NCBI RefSeq assembly: GCF_035953295.1
Contig: NZ_CP108370.1
Location: forward strand, 5,113,001 to 5,177,000
Source of the DNA: Streptomyces sp. NBC_01335
Lineage (GTDB): Bacteria; Actinomycetota; Actinomycetes; Streptomycetales; Streptomycetaceae
Reading direction: 5' to 3'
Length of the DNA: 64,000 bases
Of this stretch, positions 17,029 to 26,099 are shown in pieces; the first letter of the stretch is position 1, and each line of letters begins with the position of its first letter. The notes under the pieces were generated by a model that had not been told where the DNA came from, made no database searches, and worked only from the letters and a program-made list of their open reading frames with translations. A program made the position numbers and the translations under genes.

Positions 17029-17958
17029 GTGGACGCCATCCGGATCACCCTCGTGACCCTCGCCGCCGTCTGGGGCGCTGCCACCGGGCTGTTGATCCCG
17101 CGTGCCGCGTACCGATTGTCGGTGGAGCCGGAGGAGGAGTGGCGGGACGCCTGCCCCGCCGGGCACCCGTTCCCCGGGACCGGCCCCACACGCGGCTGGC
17201 TGGGCCCCGCCCGCTGCCCGGCCTGCGCATCGGGCACCGCGGCCACGGCAGACGCGACGAGCACGGCAGACGCGACGAGCGCCACGGGAGCAGGGGGCAC
17301 AGCGAGCACCACGAGCACTACGGGCACCACGAGCACTGCGGGCACCACGAGCACTGCGGGCACCACGAGCACTGCGGGCACCACGAGCACTGCGGGCGGC
17401 GCCTCCGCCCCCACCGCCGCCCCCTACGCGCCGCAGGTACTCCTCCCCGTGGTGACCGCACTGGCCTGCGCCCTGCTGGCCGCCGCGACCGGGACGCGTC
17501 CCGAGCTCGCCGTCTGGTTGCTGCTCGCCCCCGTCGCCGTACTCCTCGCCGCCGTCGACCACCGGGTCCACCGCCTTCCCGACCAGCTGACCCTGCCGCT
17601 GGCCGGAGCCGCCGTCGTCCTCCTGGGCGCGGCGGCCCTGCTGCCGGAGCACGTCGGCTCCTGGACCGGGGCGCTGCTCGGCGGGGCCGTGCTGGGCTGC
17701 TTCTACCTGGTCCTCTACCTGATCAACCCGAACGGGATGGGCTTCGGCGACGTGAAGCTCGCCCTCTCCCTCGGCGTGGTGCTCGGCTGGTACGGCTGGC
17801 CGGTGCTGGTCGCGGGCGGGTTCGCCGGGTTCCTCTTCGGTGCCGCGTACGGCCTCGGGCTGCTGGTGCTGCGGCGCGCGCACCGTCGTACGGGCATCCC
17901 GTTCGGCCCCTTCATGATCGCGGGCGCGCTGACCGGCGTCCTCCTGGGCGCCCTGTGA
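17029..17958 (+). CDS. Type IV/Flp prepilin peptidase (A24 aspartic protease) with repeat insertion
   Basis: This 309-residue membrane protease should cut the Flp pilin and TadE pseudopilins of this window after the leader Gly. The two catalytic Asp motifs are VDHRVHRLPD and GMGFGDVKLA. At least six hydrophobic segments surround them. The N-terminal loop has scattered cysteines (DACPAGHPF, RCPAC) recalling, but not completing, the zinc motif of PilD. It is followed by a low-complexity insert of about 50 residues (GTTSTA repeats) encoded by 18-bp tandem units. GTG 17029 lies 6 nt after TAGGGT, suggesting a leaderless mRNA. Confidence 0.88.
   Translation: MDAIRITLVTLAAVWGAATGLLIPRAAYRLSVEPEEEWRDACPAGHPFPGTGPTRGWLGPARCPACASGTAATADATSTADATSATGAGGTASTTSTTGTTSTAGTTSTAGTTSTAGTTSTAGGASAPTAAPYAPQVLLPVVTALACALLAAATGTRPELAVWLLLAPVAVLLAAVDHRVHRLPDQLTLPLAGAAVVLLGAAALLPEHVGSWTGALLGGAVLGCFYLVLYLINPNGMGFGDVKLALSLGVVLGWYGWPVLVAGGFAGFLFGAAYGLGLLVLRRAHRRTGIPFGPFMIAGALTGVLLGAL
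17305..17394. repeat. 18-bp tandem repeat inside the prepilin peptidase gene
   Basis: Four identical copies of GGCACCACGAGCACTGCG (17323-17394) are preceded by one diverged unit (17305-17322). Each encodes the hexapeptide GTTSTA, so copy-number changes keep the reading frame. Confidence 0.95.
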
Positions 17959-18110
17959 CGCCCGACCACGGGCAGGCCGGGGCGACGGCACTGCCTGCCG
18001 CCAAGACCGACGGCCAGACCCCAAGAGGCCAGACCCCAAGACACCGGCCCCCAAGGCGCCGGCCCCCAAAACCGTTCGCGGTCGCCGCGCCCTCCTGCGA
18101 CCCTGCGGAC

Positions 18111-18965
18111 ATGCCGCAGCGACCCGAAACCCCCGCCCCATCTCCCGCCTCGTCTCCCTCCCCGGCCCTCACCGGCGCGTCCGCCGACCGCTTCGCCGCG
18201 CTGGTGGCCGAGGCGGAGGCGGCGCCGATGGACGGCTGGGACTTCTCCTGGCTCGACGGGCGGGCGACCGAGCAGCGGCCCTCCTGGGGGTACGCCCGCG
18301 CGATGGCCGACCGGCTCGGCCGGGCCACCGCCGCGCTCGACATCCAGACCGGCGGCGGCGAGGTACTGGCCTCGGCTCCCGTCCTCCCGCCGCTCATGGT
18401 GGCCACCGAGTCCTGGCCGCCGAACGTGGCCCGCGCCACCGGCCTGCTCCACCCACGCGGGGCGGTGGTGGTCGCGGACTCCGACGAGCCGCCGTTGCCG
18501 TTCGGGGACGGCGCCTTCGACCTGGTGACCAGCAGGCACCCGGTCACCACCTGGTGGCAGGAGATCGCCCGGGTACTGGCCCCCGGGGGTACGTACTTCT
18601 CCCAGCAGGTCGGTCCGGCGAGCGTCTTCGAGCTGGTCGAGCACTTCCTCGGCCCGCTGCCGCCCTCGGCGTACGCCGCCCGCGATCCCGAGCGGGCCCG
18701 CGCCGAGGCCGAGGCGGCGGGGCTCGTGGTGACCGACCTGCGGTCGGAGTCGCTGGACACCGCGTTCTTCGACATCGGGGCCGTCGTCTACTTCCTCCGC
18801 AAGGTCATCTGGATGGTGCCGGGCTTCACCGTCGACGCCTACCGGCCACAACTGGAGTCGCTGCACCGGCGGATCGAGACCGAGGGCCCTTTCACCGCCC
18901 GCACCACGCGCTTCCTGATCGAGGCGCGCAGGCCGACAAGCGCCCCGCGGAACGGCTTTAGGTGA
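18111..18965 (+). CDS. Class I SAM-dependent methyltransferase
   Basis: This 284-residue protein has a Rossmann methyltransferase pattern: motif I ALDIQTGGGEVLAS, an acidic strand end VVVADSDEPP, motif IV DLVTSRHPVTTWWQEIARVL and APGGTYFSQQVG. Substrate specificity is not visible. ATG 18111 gives a short Pro/Ser-rich start; the larger open frame upstream is not supported. It is 152 bp downstream of the prepilin peptidase gene. Confidence 0.82.
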   Translation: MPQRPETPAPSPASSPSPALTGASADRFAALVAEAEAAPMDGWDFSWLDGRATEQRPSWGYARAMADRLGRATAALDIQTGGGEVLASAPVLPPLMVATESWPPNVARATGLLHPRGAVVVADSDEPPLPFGDGAFDLVTSRHPVTTWWQEIARVLAPGGTYFSQQVGPASVFELVEHFLGPLPPSAYAARDPERARAEAEAAGLVVTDLRSESLDTAFFDIGAVVYFLRKVIWMVPGFTVDAYRPQLESLHRRIETEGPFTARTTRFLIEARRPTSAPRNGFR

Positions 18966-19051
18966 GGAAATCGTTAACCTCCCTCCCCTTGTGCCGTCTT
19001 GTACCGCAGAGTGCGATCCTGGACGAGTTGTACGGAGAGAGGGAGCGTGTC

Positions 19052-19489
19052 GTGGGGAGCGAGCAGTCCGGGGGGACGGCCGGCCGACACCGCTCGGGCC
19101 GATCCGACTGGCTCCGGGGCGCGCGGATCATCGGCGTCCACGGTGTCTTCTACCGCCCGGACGGCCGGGCCGGCGGCGCCGAAGCGGTCGAGTTCGTCCT
19201 CGCGGACGACCGGTCCGTCCTGATGACCTGCGCCTCCGACCGGACGCTCCGGGTGACCGCCGGCACCTGGCCGAGGCTGCCCGCATGGTGCGTGCCCGCC
19301 GGGCTGTGGGCGCACGGCCCGCTGAACAGCGTGCCGCCCGCACCGTACGGGGGAGGCTGGACGGTCACCGGAGCCCAAGAGAGCAGGGACGAGAACGACG
19401 AGGTGCGCGAGGCCGTCATCCACTGTGAGAACGGCGACTTCGTGGTCGTCGCCGGAGACGCGCTCGGCATCCGCTTCCACCCGGCCTGA
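19052..19489 (+). CDS. Hypothetical protein (about 145 residues)
   Basis: GTG 19052 with AGAGGGAG upstream is the likely start. The protein has no membrane segment and reads as a compact beta-rich domain (GARIIGVHGVFYRPDGRAGG, AEAVEFVLADDRSVLMTCAS, LGIRFHPA). I do not recognise a family. An in-frame ATG at 18962 overlaps the methyltransferase stop and has no better ribosome site. Confidence 0.65.
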   Translation: MGSEQSGGTAGRHRSGRSDWLRGARIIGVHGVFYRPDGRAGGAEAVEFVLADDRSVLMTCASDRTLRVTAGTWPRLPAWCVPAGLWAHGPLNSVPPAPYGGGWTVTGAQESRDENDEVREAVIHCENGDFVVVAGDALGIRFHPA

Positions 19490-20177
19490 AACCGTCCCGC
19501 GCCGGCCGCACCGTCCGCACCGTCCGCACCGTCCCGCGCCGGCCGCACCGTCCCGCGCCGGCCACACCCGCCCGCACCGTCCCGCGCCGGCCCCAGGCGC
19601 CCCGACACGCCCCGGAATGCCGGATTCCCTGCCCGGAACGGAGTCCGGCGCATTCGGAGAGTAGTTGTGGAGTGGCGTGGCGGGCGAGAACGCTCACGAA
19701 GGGTTAGGGTGGAACTCCCCCCCTCGGGCCGGTCCGTATCCCCCCCACGGACCGGCCCGAATTTTTTTCGGGGGCCGGGCCCCGGGGCCGAGGCGCCTCG
19801 GCCACATCCCCGCCGCCCCCTTCCCGCACCACCCACTGCCGCACCACCCCACTCCCCGCACCACCCGCCGCGTACCCCGCCGGAGCCTCCGGCGCGGGCC
19901 CGGCACTCCCCGGAGTCGGCGCGCGACACGGTGGTACGAGAGGTGGGCGAGTGCTCACATTTCTCTGTTTTTCGCGGAGTTGTGACAGACCGGGTTGGGC
20001 CCGTGCCGCCTTCCCGCAGTAATGTGACGGCTTCGGGGAATGCCGGCGCGCGGCGCGGCACTCGTCCGCGCGGGGCCGTGCGGACATGGCGGCGAACCCC
20101 CCACGGGGAGGTCCCCGTACCCCTGTGACAGGGGCGGGCGGGCCGATGACCCGTACGGAACCGAGAGGGTGAACTCA
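19490..20177. other. Intergenic region with repeats and an intrinsic terminator
   Basis: About 690 bp without a convincing gene. It opens with tandem CGCACCGTCCCGCGCCGGC-like repeats (19490-19590). TAGGGT at 19705-19710 is promoter-like and lies just before the terminator hairpin at 19724-19760. A GC-rich run follows (19770-19920), then AT-richer sequence with TAATGT near 20020 that could serve the cis-prenyltransferase gene. Confidence 0.5.
19724..19768 (+). terminator. Intrinsic terminator with T7 tract
   Basis: A 14-bp perfect stem (TCGGGCCGGTCCGT with ACGGACCGGCCCGA) and a 9-nt loop are followed by A-TTTTTTT. A full U-tract is unusual in this genome. It lies 235 bp after the hypothetical gene and 410 bp before the cis-prenyltransferase, so it may serve either a short RNA or attenuation. 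Confidence 0.85.
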
Positions 20178-20939
20178 GTGAACTTGCGCGACCTGGTGTA
20201 CGGGCTCTACGCACGCCGGGTGGAAGGCCGGCTGGACCACTCACAGGTGCCGAAGCACATCGGGGTCATCCTCGACGGCAACCGCCGCTGGGCGAAGGCG
20301 TCCGGTGGTTCGGCGGTGCAGGGGCACCAGGCCGGCGCGGACAAGATCTCCGAGCTGCTCGGCTGGTGCAACGAGACCGATGTCGAGGTCGTCACCCTCT
20401 GGCTGCTGTCGACGGACAACTTCGACCGCCCCGAGGCCGAGCTGAAGCCCCTCCTCGGCATCATCGAGAACACTGTGAGCAACCTGGCCTCGGACGGCCG
20501 CTGGCGGGTCCACCACGTGGGCACCATGGACCTGCTCCCCGCCCAGACCCAGCTCGTCCTCAAGGAGGCGGAGCAGGCCACCGCCGACATCGACGGGATA
20601 ATCGTGAACGTCGCCGTCGGCTACGGCGGCCGGCAGGAGATCGCCGACGCCGTGCGGTCGCTGCTCCTGGACCACGCCGACAAGGGCACCACCTTCGAGG
20701 AGCTGGCGGAGGTCGTCTCCACCGATCTCATCTCCGAGCACCTCTACACCCGGGGCCAGCCCGACCCCGACCTGGTGATCCGTACCAGCGGCGAGCAGCG
20801 CCTCTCCGGATTCATGCTGTGGCAGAGCGCTCACTCCGAGTACTACTTCTGCGAGGTCTTCTGGCCGGCCTTCCGCAAGGTCGACTTCCTCCGCGCGCTC
20901 CGCGACTACGCGGCCCGCCACCGCCGCTACGGCGCCTGA
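20178..20939 (+). CDS. Isoprenyl (cis-prenyl) transferase, UppS family
   Basis: This 253-residue protein has the UppS hallmarks: catalytic Asp in GVILDGNRRWAK, LWLLSTDNF, NVAVGYGGRQEI, and DLVIRTSGEQRLSGFMLWQS with the Arg-Ser-Gly pyrophosphate-binding loop, then YFCEVFWPAF. It condenses isopentenyl diphosphate onto allylic diphosphates to make Z-polyprenyl (or short-chain Z) diphosphates, with undecaprenyl phosphate as the usual wall-carrier product. Streptomycetes carry more than one such enzyme, so chain length cannot be read here. The chosen GTG has GAGAGGGTGA upstream. Confidence 0.92.
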   Translation: MNLRDLVYGLYARRVEGRLDHSQVPKHIGVILDGNRRWAKASGGSAVQGHQAGADKISELLGWCNETDVEVVTLWLLSTDNFDRPEAELKPLLGIIENTVSNLASDGRWRVHHVGTMDLLPAQTQLVLKEAEQATADIDGIIVNVAVGYGGRQEIADAVRSLLLDHADKGTTFEELAEVVSTDLISEHLYTRGQPDPDLVIRTSGEQRLSGFMLWQSAHSEYYFCEVFWPAFRKVDFLRALRDYAARHRRYGA

Positions 20940-20979
20940 GCCGAGCCCCCGGGACCGCGCGCACTCCTTATATACGTAC

Positions 20980-21030
20980 GCACCGCGCACACGTGAGCAC
21001 CGCGCACACGTGAGCACCGCACATACGTGA
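20980..21030. repeat. Three 17-bp tandem repeats
   Basis: Two identical units of GCACCGCGCACACGTGA are followed by one variant (GCACCGCACATACGTGA), directly before the terminator of the prenyltransferase gene. Confidence 0.85.
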
Positions 21031-21037
21031 GCACCAC

Positions 21038-21080
21038 CGCCACGAGGGCGTCCCCACCGGCCGGGGGCGCCCTCGTGGCG
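21038..21080 (+). terminator. Terminator after the cis-prenyltransferase
   Basis: A perfect 13-bp stem (CGCCACGAGGGCG with CGCCCTCGTGGCG) closes an inner loop that itself pairs CCCC with GGGG. Confidence 0.8.
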
Positions 21081-21434
21081 TGCCGTCGCCGTGGCGGTCC
21101 TCCGCCCGTCGGCCGGTGGTTGCCACGTGTCCACCTGGGCGCCCCGGGACGGTGGCACAACCCGTGGCATGGCTTCGGGCGTTCGAGGGAATACCCCTGA
21201 CAGGTCGACGTCCGGTCAGCAACCAGGCGGACGTCGCATCATGTGGGCGGCCCACCGGACCGTCCACCCGGGAGGCCCTTTGCACACGAAGGACCGTACG
21301 CACCGTACGTCCGACGCGGAGGGCCGGCGTTCGGCCCGCGCATTCGGGTCCGAACCCGGTCCGTCCTCTTCCTCCGGGAAGTTCCGCGACGTCCGTCGCA
21401 CTCCCCGACCTCGTCCGAGGGGGTACGTCCTTCC
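21081..21434. other. Intergenic region before phoH
   Basis: About 350 bp; no gene supported. It includes a CCGTACG...CCGTACG direct repeat near 21294-21310 and the GAGGGGG purine run that may serve as ribosome site for the next gene. Confidence 0.4.
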
Positions 21435-22751
21435 GTGGTGACCAGCTCAAAGCGCCGCATGCCCGACAGGCGCACCTATGTTCTCGACACCAGCGTCCTG
21501 CTGGCCGACCCCAACGCCATGACGCGCTTCGACGAGCACGAAGTCGTGCTGCCGATCGTCGTCGTCACGGAGCTGGAGGCCAAAAGGCACCACCCGGAGC
21601 TCGGTTACTTCGCCCGGCAGGCGCTGCGCCTGCTCGACGACTTCCGCGTCCGGTACGGCAGGCTCGACGCCCCGATCCCCCTCGGGGACCTGGGCGGCAC
21701 GCTCCGTGTCGAACTCAACCACTCCGACCCCGGCGTGCTGCCCGCCGGCTACCGGCTGGGGGACAACGACTCACGGATTCTCGCGGTGGCGCGCAACCTC
21801 CAGGCCGAGGGGTACGACGTCACCGTCGTCTCCAAGGACCTGCCGCTGCGCATCAAGGCGTCCTCGGTCGGGCTGCTCGCCGAGGAGTACCGCGCCGAGC
21901 TCGCCATCACCGACTCGGGCCACACCGGGATGGCCGAACTGCCGCTCTCCGGCGAGCAGGTGGACCTGCTGTTCGCCGAGGAGACGCTGTACGTCCCCGA
22001 GGCGGCCGAACTCCCGGTGCACACCGGGCTCGTCCTCCAGTCCGAGCGGGGCAAGGCGCTCGGCCGGGTCACGGCGCAGGGCAACGTCCGCCTGGTGCGC
22101 GGGGACCGGGAGGCGTTCGGTATCCACGGCCGCAGCGCCGAGCAGCGGATCGCGCTCGATCTGCTGCTCGACCCGGAGGTCGGCATCGTGTCGCTCGGCG
22201 GCAGGGCCGGTACGGGCAAGTCGGCGCTGGCGCTCTGCGCCGGCCTCGAAGCCGTCCTGGAGCGCCGCCAGCACCAGAAGGTGATGGTCTTCCGGCCGCT
22301 GTACGCGGTCGGCGGGCAGGAGCTGGGCTATCTTCCGGGCAGCGAGGCCGAGAAGATGAGCCCCTGGGCGCAGGCCGTCTTCGACACGCTCTCGGCGGTG
22401 GCCGGGCGCGAGGTGATCGAGGAGGTGCTGGGGCGCGGGATGCTGGAGGTCCTGCCGCTCACCCACATCCGGGGCCGCTCGCTGCACGACGCGTTCGTGA
22501 TCGTCGACGAGGCGCAGTCCCTCGAACGCAACGTCCTGCTGACCGTTCTGTCCCGTATCGGGGCGAATTCCCGTGTGGTGCTCACTCATGACGTGGCCCA
22601 GCGGGACAACCTCAGAGTCGGCCGGTACGACGGAGTGGTCGCCGTCGTGGAGAAGCTGAAGGGTCATCCGCTCTTCGCCCACGTGACACTCACCCGCTCC
22701 GAGCGTTCACAAATCGCCGCACTGGTGACCGAAATGCTCGAAGAGGGATAG
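21435..22751 (+). CDS. PIN-PhoH family ATPase/RNase
   Basis: The protein (437-438 residues, GTG 21435 or 21438) combines an N-terminal PIN RNase domain ([45 protein letters not shown]) with a C-terminal PhoH ATPase domain (Walker [14 protein letters not shown], Walker [13 protein letters not shown], then [20 protein letters not shown]). Such PhoH2-like enzymes couple ATP-driven RNA unwinding to RNA cleavage. The gene is monocistronic and followed by two hairpins. No antitoxin-like partner is evident upstream, unlike mycobacterial phoAT-phoH2. Confidence 0.9.
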   Translation: MVTSSKRRMPDRRTYVLDTSVLLADPNAMTRFDEHEVVLPIVVVTELEAKRHHPELGYFARQALRLLDDFRVRYGRLDAPIPLGDLGGTLRVELNHSDPGVLPAGYRLGDNDSRILAVARNLQAEGYDVTVVSKDLPLRIKASSVGLLAEEYRAELAITDSGHTGMAELPLSGEQVDLLFAEETLYVPEAAELPVHTGLVLQSERGKALGRVTAQGNVRLVRGDREAFGIHGRSAEQRIALDLLLDPEVGIVSLGGRAGTGKSALALCAGLEAVLERRQHQKVMVFRPLYAVGGQELGYLPGSEAEKMSPWAQAVFDTLSAVAGREVIEEVLGRGMLEVLPLTHIRGRSLHDAFVIVDEAQSLERNVLLTVLSRIGANSRVVLTHDVAQRDNLRVGRYDGVVAVVEKLKGHPLFAHVTLTRSERSQIAALVTEMLEEG

Positions 22752-22757
22752 AACAAC

Positions 22758-22826
22758 GACAGATTCGACGATCTGTCCCGCATGTCCATGAGGGCCGCCC
22801 GGCAAGCGAAGGAGCTTAGCCGGGCG
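22758..22826 (+). terminator. Paired hairpins after phoH
   Basis: A 7-bp hairpin (GACAGAT-TCGACG-ATCTGTC, 22758-22777) is followed by a longer one (22796-22826: CGCCCGGCAAGC, loop GAAGGA, GCTT-A-GCCGGGCG) ending in TCTT. Confidence 0.75.
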
Positions 22827-23165
22827 TCTTCATGTCGCGCCGTCATTTCCGTCAAACGGGTGGCGTAAACGGCGTGTGAGCTTTCCCACGCAACAGGGAA
22901 TTGCTTCCCGGCGTCCTTGTCCGGCAGAGTCTTGCTTCCGTCAGGCCCCGCATACGGAAAACCGGGCACCTTCCGAGGCGCTCAGCACCACACAACTCAA
23001 CAACCGATCTCCGTATGCCGCCCGCGAGCACTACGCGGCACTTCCGCGAGGAAGTCGCCCACCGGGCCCGTGCCTCCCGTGACCCAAGCAGTAGGGAGGC
23101 CAGTGTCAGAGGGCACGATCGCGCCCGCGAGGTCACCTAAGCGGGCGATGCTGGAAGGACACCGT
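22827..23165 (+). other. Long leader before the transglycosylase-like gene
   Basis: About 340 bp without a gene. It is AT-richer near 22990 and probably holds the promoter and a structured 5' leader. Near the start, ATCGCGCCCGC can pair with GCGGGCGAT (23128-23150 region), burying ATG 23148, which favours GTG 23166. I looked for the c-di-AMP (ydaO) riboswitch known before Streptomyces wall-hydrolase genes and could not match its conserved core. Confidence 0.4.
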
Positions 23166-23885
23166 GTGAGCCGGATCTCGGTCCGGGGGTTCGCAGTGGC
23201 ATCAGCCACCGCGGTCACCACCGTTGGCGCCGTCGTAGGCGTTGCTTCGGGCAGCACTCCCGCTGCCGACGACAACAACTTCGAGGCCACCGCAGCCGAC
23301 ACCACGCTGCTCGCAGACATCCCCGCGGGCCACCAGGCCCAGGTCCAGACCGCTTCGCTGACGCAGCAGGCCGATGCCCAGGCATCCGCCGCCGACGCCG
23401 CCGCGAAGAAGTCGGCCGAGGAGTCGGCCCGGCTCCAGGCCGCCAAGGACGCCACGGTCAAGAAGCAGGCGGCCGAGGACCAGGCGGAGCGCGAGAAGGA
23501 AGCCAAGGAGGCCCAGGAGGCCAAGGACGCCGAGGAGCGCGCCAGCCGCTCGGCCGTCCGCGACGCCACCTCGTTCGCCGCCCAGGGCTCGTACTCCGTC
23601 GCCGAGGTCCAGGCGATGGCCCGGCAGATGATCCCCGCCGACCAGTACCAGTGCTTCAGCAACATCGTGAACCACGAGTCGACGTGGAACTACCGCGCGG
23701 TCAACGCCTCCTCCGGCGCGTACGGTCTGGTCCAGGCACTCCCCGGCTCCAAGATGTCCTCCGCGGGCGCCGACTGGCAGACCAACCCGGCCACCCAGAT
23801 CAAGTGGGGCCTCAGCTACATGAACGCCAGCTACGGCAGCCCCTGCGGCGCCTGGTCGTTCTGGCAGGCCAACAGCTGGTACTAG
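23166..23885 (+). CDS. Secreted lytic transglycosylase-like protein
   Basis: This protein of about 239 residues starts at GTG 23166 (GGAAGGA seven nt upstream; ATG 23148 is an in-frame alternative). It has a signal peptide (SVRGFAVASATAVTTVGAVV to SGSTPAADD), a long Ala/Lys/Glu helical or coiled region (about 75-140) and a C-terminal transglycosylase SLT-like domain. That domain has catalytic-type Glu in FSNIVNHESTWNYRAVN, then SSGAYGLVQALPGSKM and INxKWGL-type IKWGLSYMNASYG. It should cleave or remodel peptidoglycan outside the membrane. Two cysteines (QCFSN, SPCGAW) may form a disulfide. Confidence 0.88.
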   Translation: MSRISVRGFAVASATAVTTVGAVVGVASGSTPAADDNNFEATAADTTLLADIPAGHQAQVQTASLTQQADAQASAADAAAKKSAEESARLQAAKDATVKKQAAEDQAEREKEAKEAQEAKDAEERASRSAVRDATSFAAQGSYSVAEVQAMARQMIPADQYQCFSNIVNHESTWNYRAVNASSGAYGLVQALPGSKMSSAGADWQTNPATQIKWGLSYMNASYGSPCGAWSFWQANSWY

Positions 23886-23903
23886 ACCAGTCGCTCAACC
23901 TTC

Positions 23904-23938
23904 CGATGCCCCGCACCGTCCAACGGTGCGGGGCATCG
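23904..23938. terminator. Strong hairpin terminator
   Basis: A 16-bp perfect stem (CGATGCCCCGCACCGT with its complement) and 3-nt loop lie 19 bp after the transglycosylase-like gene. Confidence 0.85.
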
Positions 23939-24030
23939 TGCGTGGTGCGACACGTTGCCCATGTACGGTCGCATTCCGGCCGTTCGGGGGTAGACGGTCG
24001 GTGCACACCCACGGGGGAGAGGGACCACGC

Positions 24031-25557
24031 ATGTCGAAACTGCCCGGTTGGCTCGGACGTGTCGGGGCCGAACTGACGGACCTGGCCGCCCGCCTGGACG
24101 AGCGGCGGCAGCAAGCCGAGGCCGACGAGGCCGAGTCCGGGCACGTCCACACGCACCACCGGCACCACCACGCCCCCGCCCCCGCCGCGCAGAGCGCCCC
24201 CGACGCGACCGCCCACGTGCCCGCGCCGCCCGCCTACGCCCCCGACGTCGCCGCGCGGGCCCATCCGGTCGCCGCCATCCCCTGGGGCATGCGGGTCGCC
24301 GCCGAGGCCGGCTGGCGGCTGCTCGTGCTCGCGGGCACCCTCTGGGTGCTGATGCGCGTCATCAGCGCCGTCCAGCTCGTCGTGCTCGCCTTCGTGGCCG
24401 CCCTGCTCGTCACGGCGCTGCTCCAGCCGACCGTGGTGCGGCTCAGGCGGTACGGGCTGCCGCGCGGCCTGGCCACCGCCGTCACCGCCGTCCTGGGCTT
24501 CGTCATCATGGGACTGGTCGGCTGGTTCGTCGTCTGGCAGGTGATGGACAACCTCGACACGCTCTCCGACAAGGTCCGCGACGGGATCGACGAGTTGAAG
24601 CGCTGGCTGCTCGACAGCCCCTTCCACGTCACCGAGTCGCAGATCAACGACATCGCCAAGAATCTCAGCGACACCATCGGCACCAACACCGAGGAGATCA
24701 CCTCCGCCGGCCTCCAGGGCGTCACGGTGATGGTCGAGTTCCTCACCGGGATGCTGCTCGCGATGTTCTCGACGCTCTTCCTGCTCTACGACGGCAAGCG
24801 GATCTGGGAGTGGACCCTCAAGCTGGTCCCCGCCCAGGCGCGCCCGGGGGTCGCCGGTGCCGGGCCGCGCGCCTGGCGCACGCTCACCGCCTACGTGCGG
24901 GGCACCGTGATCGTCGCGCTGATCGACGCCATCTTCATCGGGCTCGGGATCTACTTCCTCGACGTGCCGATGGCGGTGCCGCTCGCCGTGTTCATCTTCC
25001 TCTTCGCCTTCATCCCGCTGGTCGGCGCCGTCGTCTCCGGGGCGCTGGCGGTCGTCGTCGCGCTCGTCACCGAAGGGGTGTTCACCGCCCTCATGGTGCT
25101 GATCGTGGTGCTGGCGGTGCAGCAGATCGAGGGGCACATCCTCCAGCCGTTCATCCTCGGCCGGGCGGTGCGGGTCCACCCGCTCGCCGTGGTGCTCTCC
25201 GTCGCCGCCGGCGGGATGGTCGCGGGCATCGGCGGTGCGGTCGTCGCCGTCCCGCTGGTCGCCGTCACCAACACGGTGGTCGGCTACCTGCGGTCGTACA
25301 GCCGCCAGGAGGCCCAGCGGCACGCCCCCCGGCCGCACGGCGCCTCCGCCCTCCACGTGGCGCCCACCCCCGCCCCCGGCACCCCGCCCGAGGACCGGTA
25401 CGACGAGTCCTACCCGGGCGGCGGGGACGGGCCGGGCGGTACGGGGACGGGCGACGCGGGTCCGGCCGACGGCAACACCGGCCCGGCGGCCGAGGACACG
25501 CCCCCCGAGGCGGACGACGGCGTACCCGGAAACGGCGAGGACCGCCCCCGGGCTTGA
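24031..25557 (+). CDS. AI-2E family transporter
   Basis: This 508-residue membrane protein belongs to the PF01594 family: paired N-terminal helices (LLVLAGTLWVLMRVISAVQL onward), a periplasm-side helical segment (LSDKVRDGIDELKRWLLDSP), and the conserved core FIFLFAFIPLVGAVVSGALA / VQQIEGHILQPFILGRAVRV. Members export small molecules or ions and the substrate here is unknown. The N-terminus has a His-rich stretch (HVHTHHRHHHAP, residues 43-54) that could bind metal. The C-terminal 80 residues are disordered, Pro/Gly/Asp-rich. The ATG follows GGGGGAGAGGGA. Confidence 0.88.
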   Translation: MSKLPGWLGRVGAELTDLAARLDERRQQAEADEAESGHVHTHHRHHHAPAPAAQSAPDATAHVPAPPAYAPDVAARAHPVAAIPWGMRVAAEAGWRLLVLAGTLWVLMRVISAVQLVVLAFVAALLVTALLQPTVVRLRRYGLPRGLATAVTAVLGFVIMGLVGWFVVWQVMDNLDTLSDKVRDGIDELKRWLLDSPFHVTESQINDIAKNLSDTIGTNTEEITSAGLQGVTVMVEFLTGMLLAMFSTLFLLYDGKRIWEWTLKLVPAQARPGVAGAGPRAWRTLTAYVRGTVIVALIDAIFIGLGIYFLDVPMAVPLAVFIFLFAFIPLVGAVVSGALAVVVALVTEGVFTALMVLIVVLAVQQIEGHILQPFILGRAVRVHPLAVVLSVAAGGMVAGIGGAVVAVPLVAVTNTVVGYLRSYSRQEAQRHAPRPHGASALHVAPTPAPGTPPEDRYDESYPGGGDGPGGTGTGDAGPADGNTGPAAEDTPPEADDGVPGNGEDRPRA

Positions 25558-25653
25558 CGGGCGGAGCGAGACGGGCGGGACGAGCCCCGGGACCCACGGG
25601 TCCCGGGGCTCCCGCGCGCGAGGGGGCTGCGCGGTGTCCGACCGCCTGGGCCG

Positions 25654-26052
25654 TCAGCGGGCGGCCTTCGCGACGGCCGCCGGGGTGACCGGCGTGAAGA
25701 AGTTCACGAGGGTGCCGTCGGGGTCGCGGAACAGAAGCGACCGGTTGCCCCAGGGCATCGTCGTGGGCTCGTTGACGAAGTCGGTGACGAAGCCGCTGAG
25801 GTTTCCGTACACACGGTCCACGTCCTCGACGAGGAACTCGATGATCACGCTGTGGTTCTCGCCCGGGCGGGCGGAGCCCGGCGCGAACAGCGGCACGGTG
25901 CGGGTGCTGCCGATGGCGAGCGTGGCGCCGGAGGTCCTGATCTCGGCGAAGTCCTCGGTGGACCAGGTCGCCGGTACCCCGGTGGCCTTCTCGTAGAACT
26001 CGACGAGACGCGAGATGTCGCCGGTGATGATCCGGATCGATGCGAGGTCCAT
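25654..26052 (-). CDS. VOC (glyoxalase/bleomycin-resistance) family protein
   Basis: This 132-residue single-domain VOC protein begins MDLASIRIITGDISRLVEFY and ends with SLLFRDPDGTLVNFFTPVT; Glu of NHSVIIEFLV and of the final strand could serve as metal ligands. The family includes glyoxalases, extradiol dioxygenases and drug-binding proteins, so no reaction can be assigned. AGGGAGACC precedes the ATG. It is transcribed away from a WYL regulator gene across a perfect palindrome, so it is the probable target of that regulator. Confidence 0.85.
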   Translation of the reverse strand: MDLASIRIITGDISRLVEFYEKATGVPATWSTEDFAEIRTSGATLAIGSTRTVPLFAPGSARPGENHSVIIEFLVEDVDRVYGNLSGFVTDFVNEPTTMPWGNRSLLFRDPDGTLVNFFTPVTPAAVAKAAR

Positions 26053-26099
26053 GGTGGTCTCCCTGAGGCGGTGGAATCGCTGTACTTCGCACGTTAGAA

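Noticed and set aside
22827..23165. ydaO (c-di-AMP) riboswitch before the transglycosylase-like gene
   Set aside because: The gene type and leader length fit, but I could not find the conserved core; a covariance-model search would decide.
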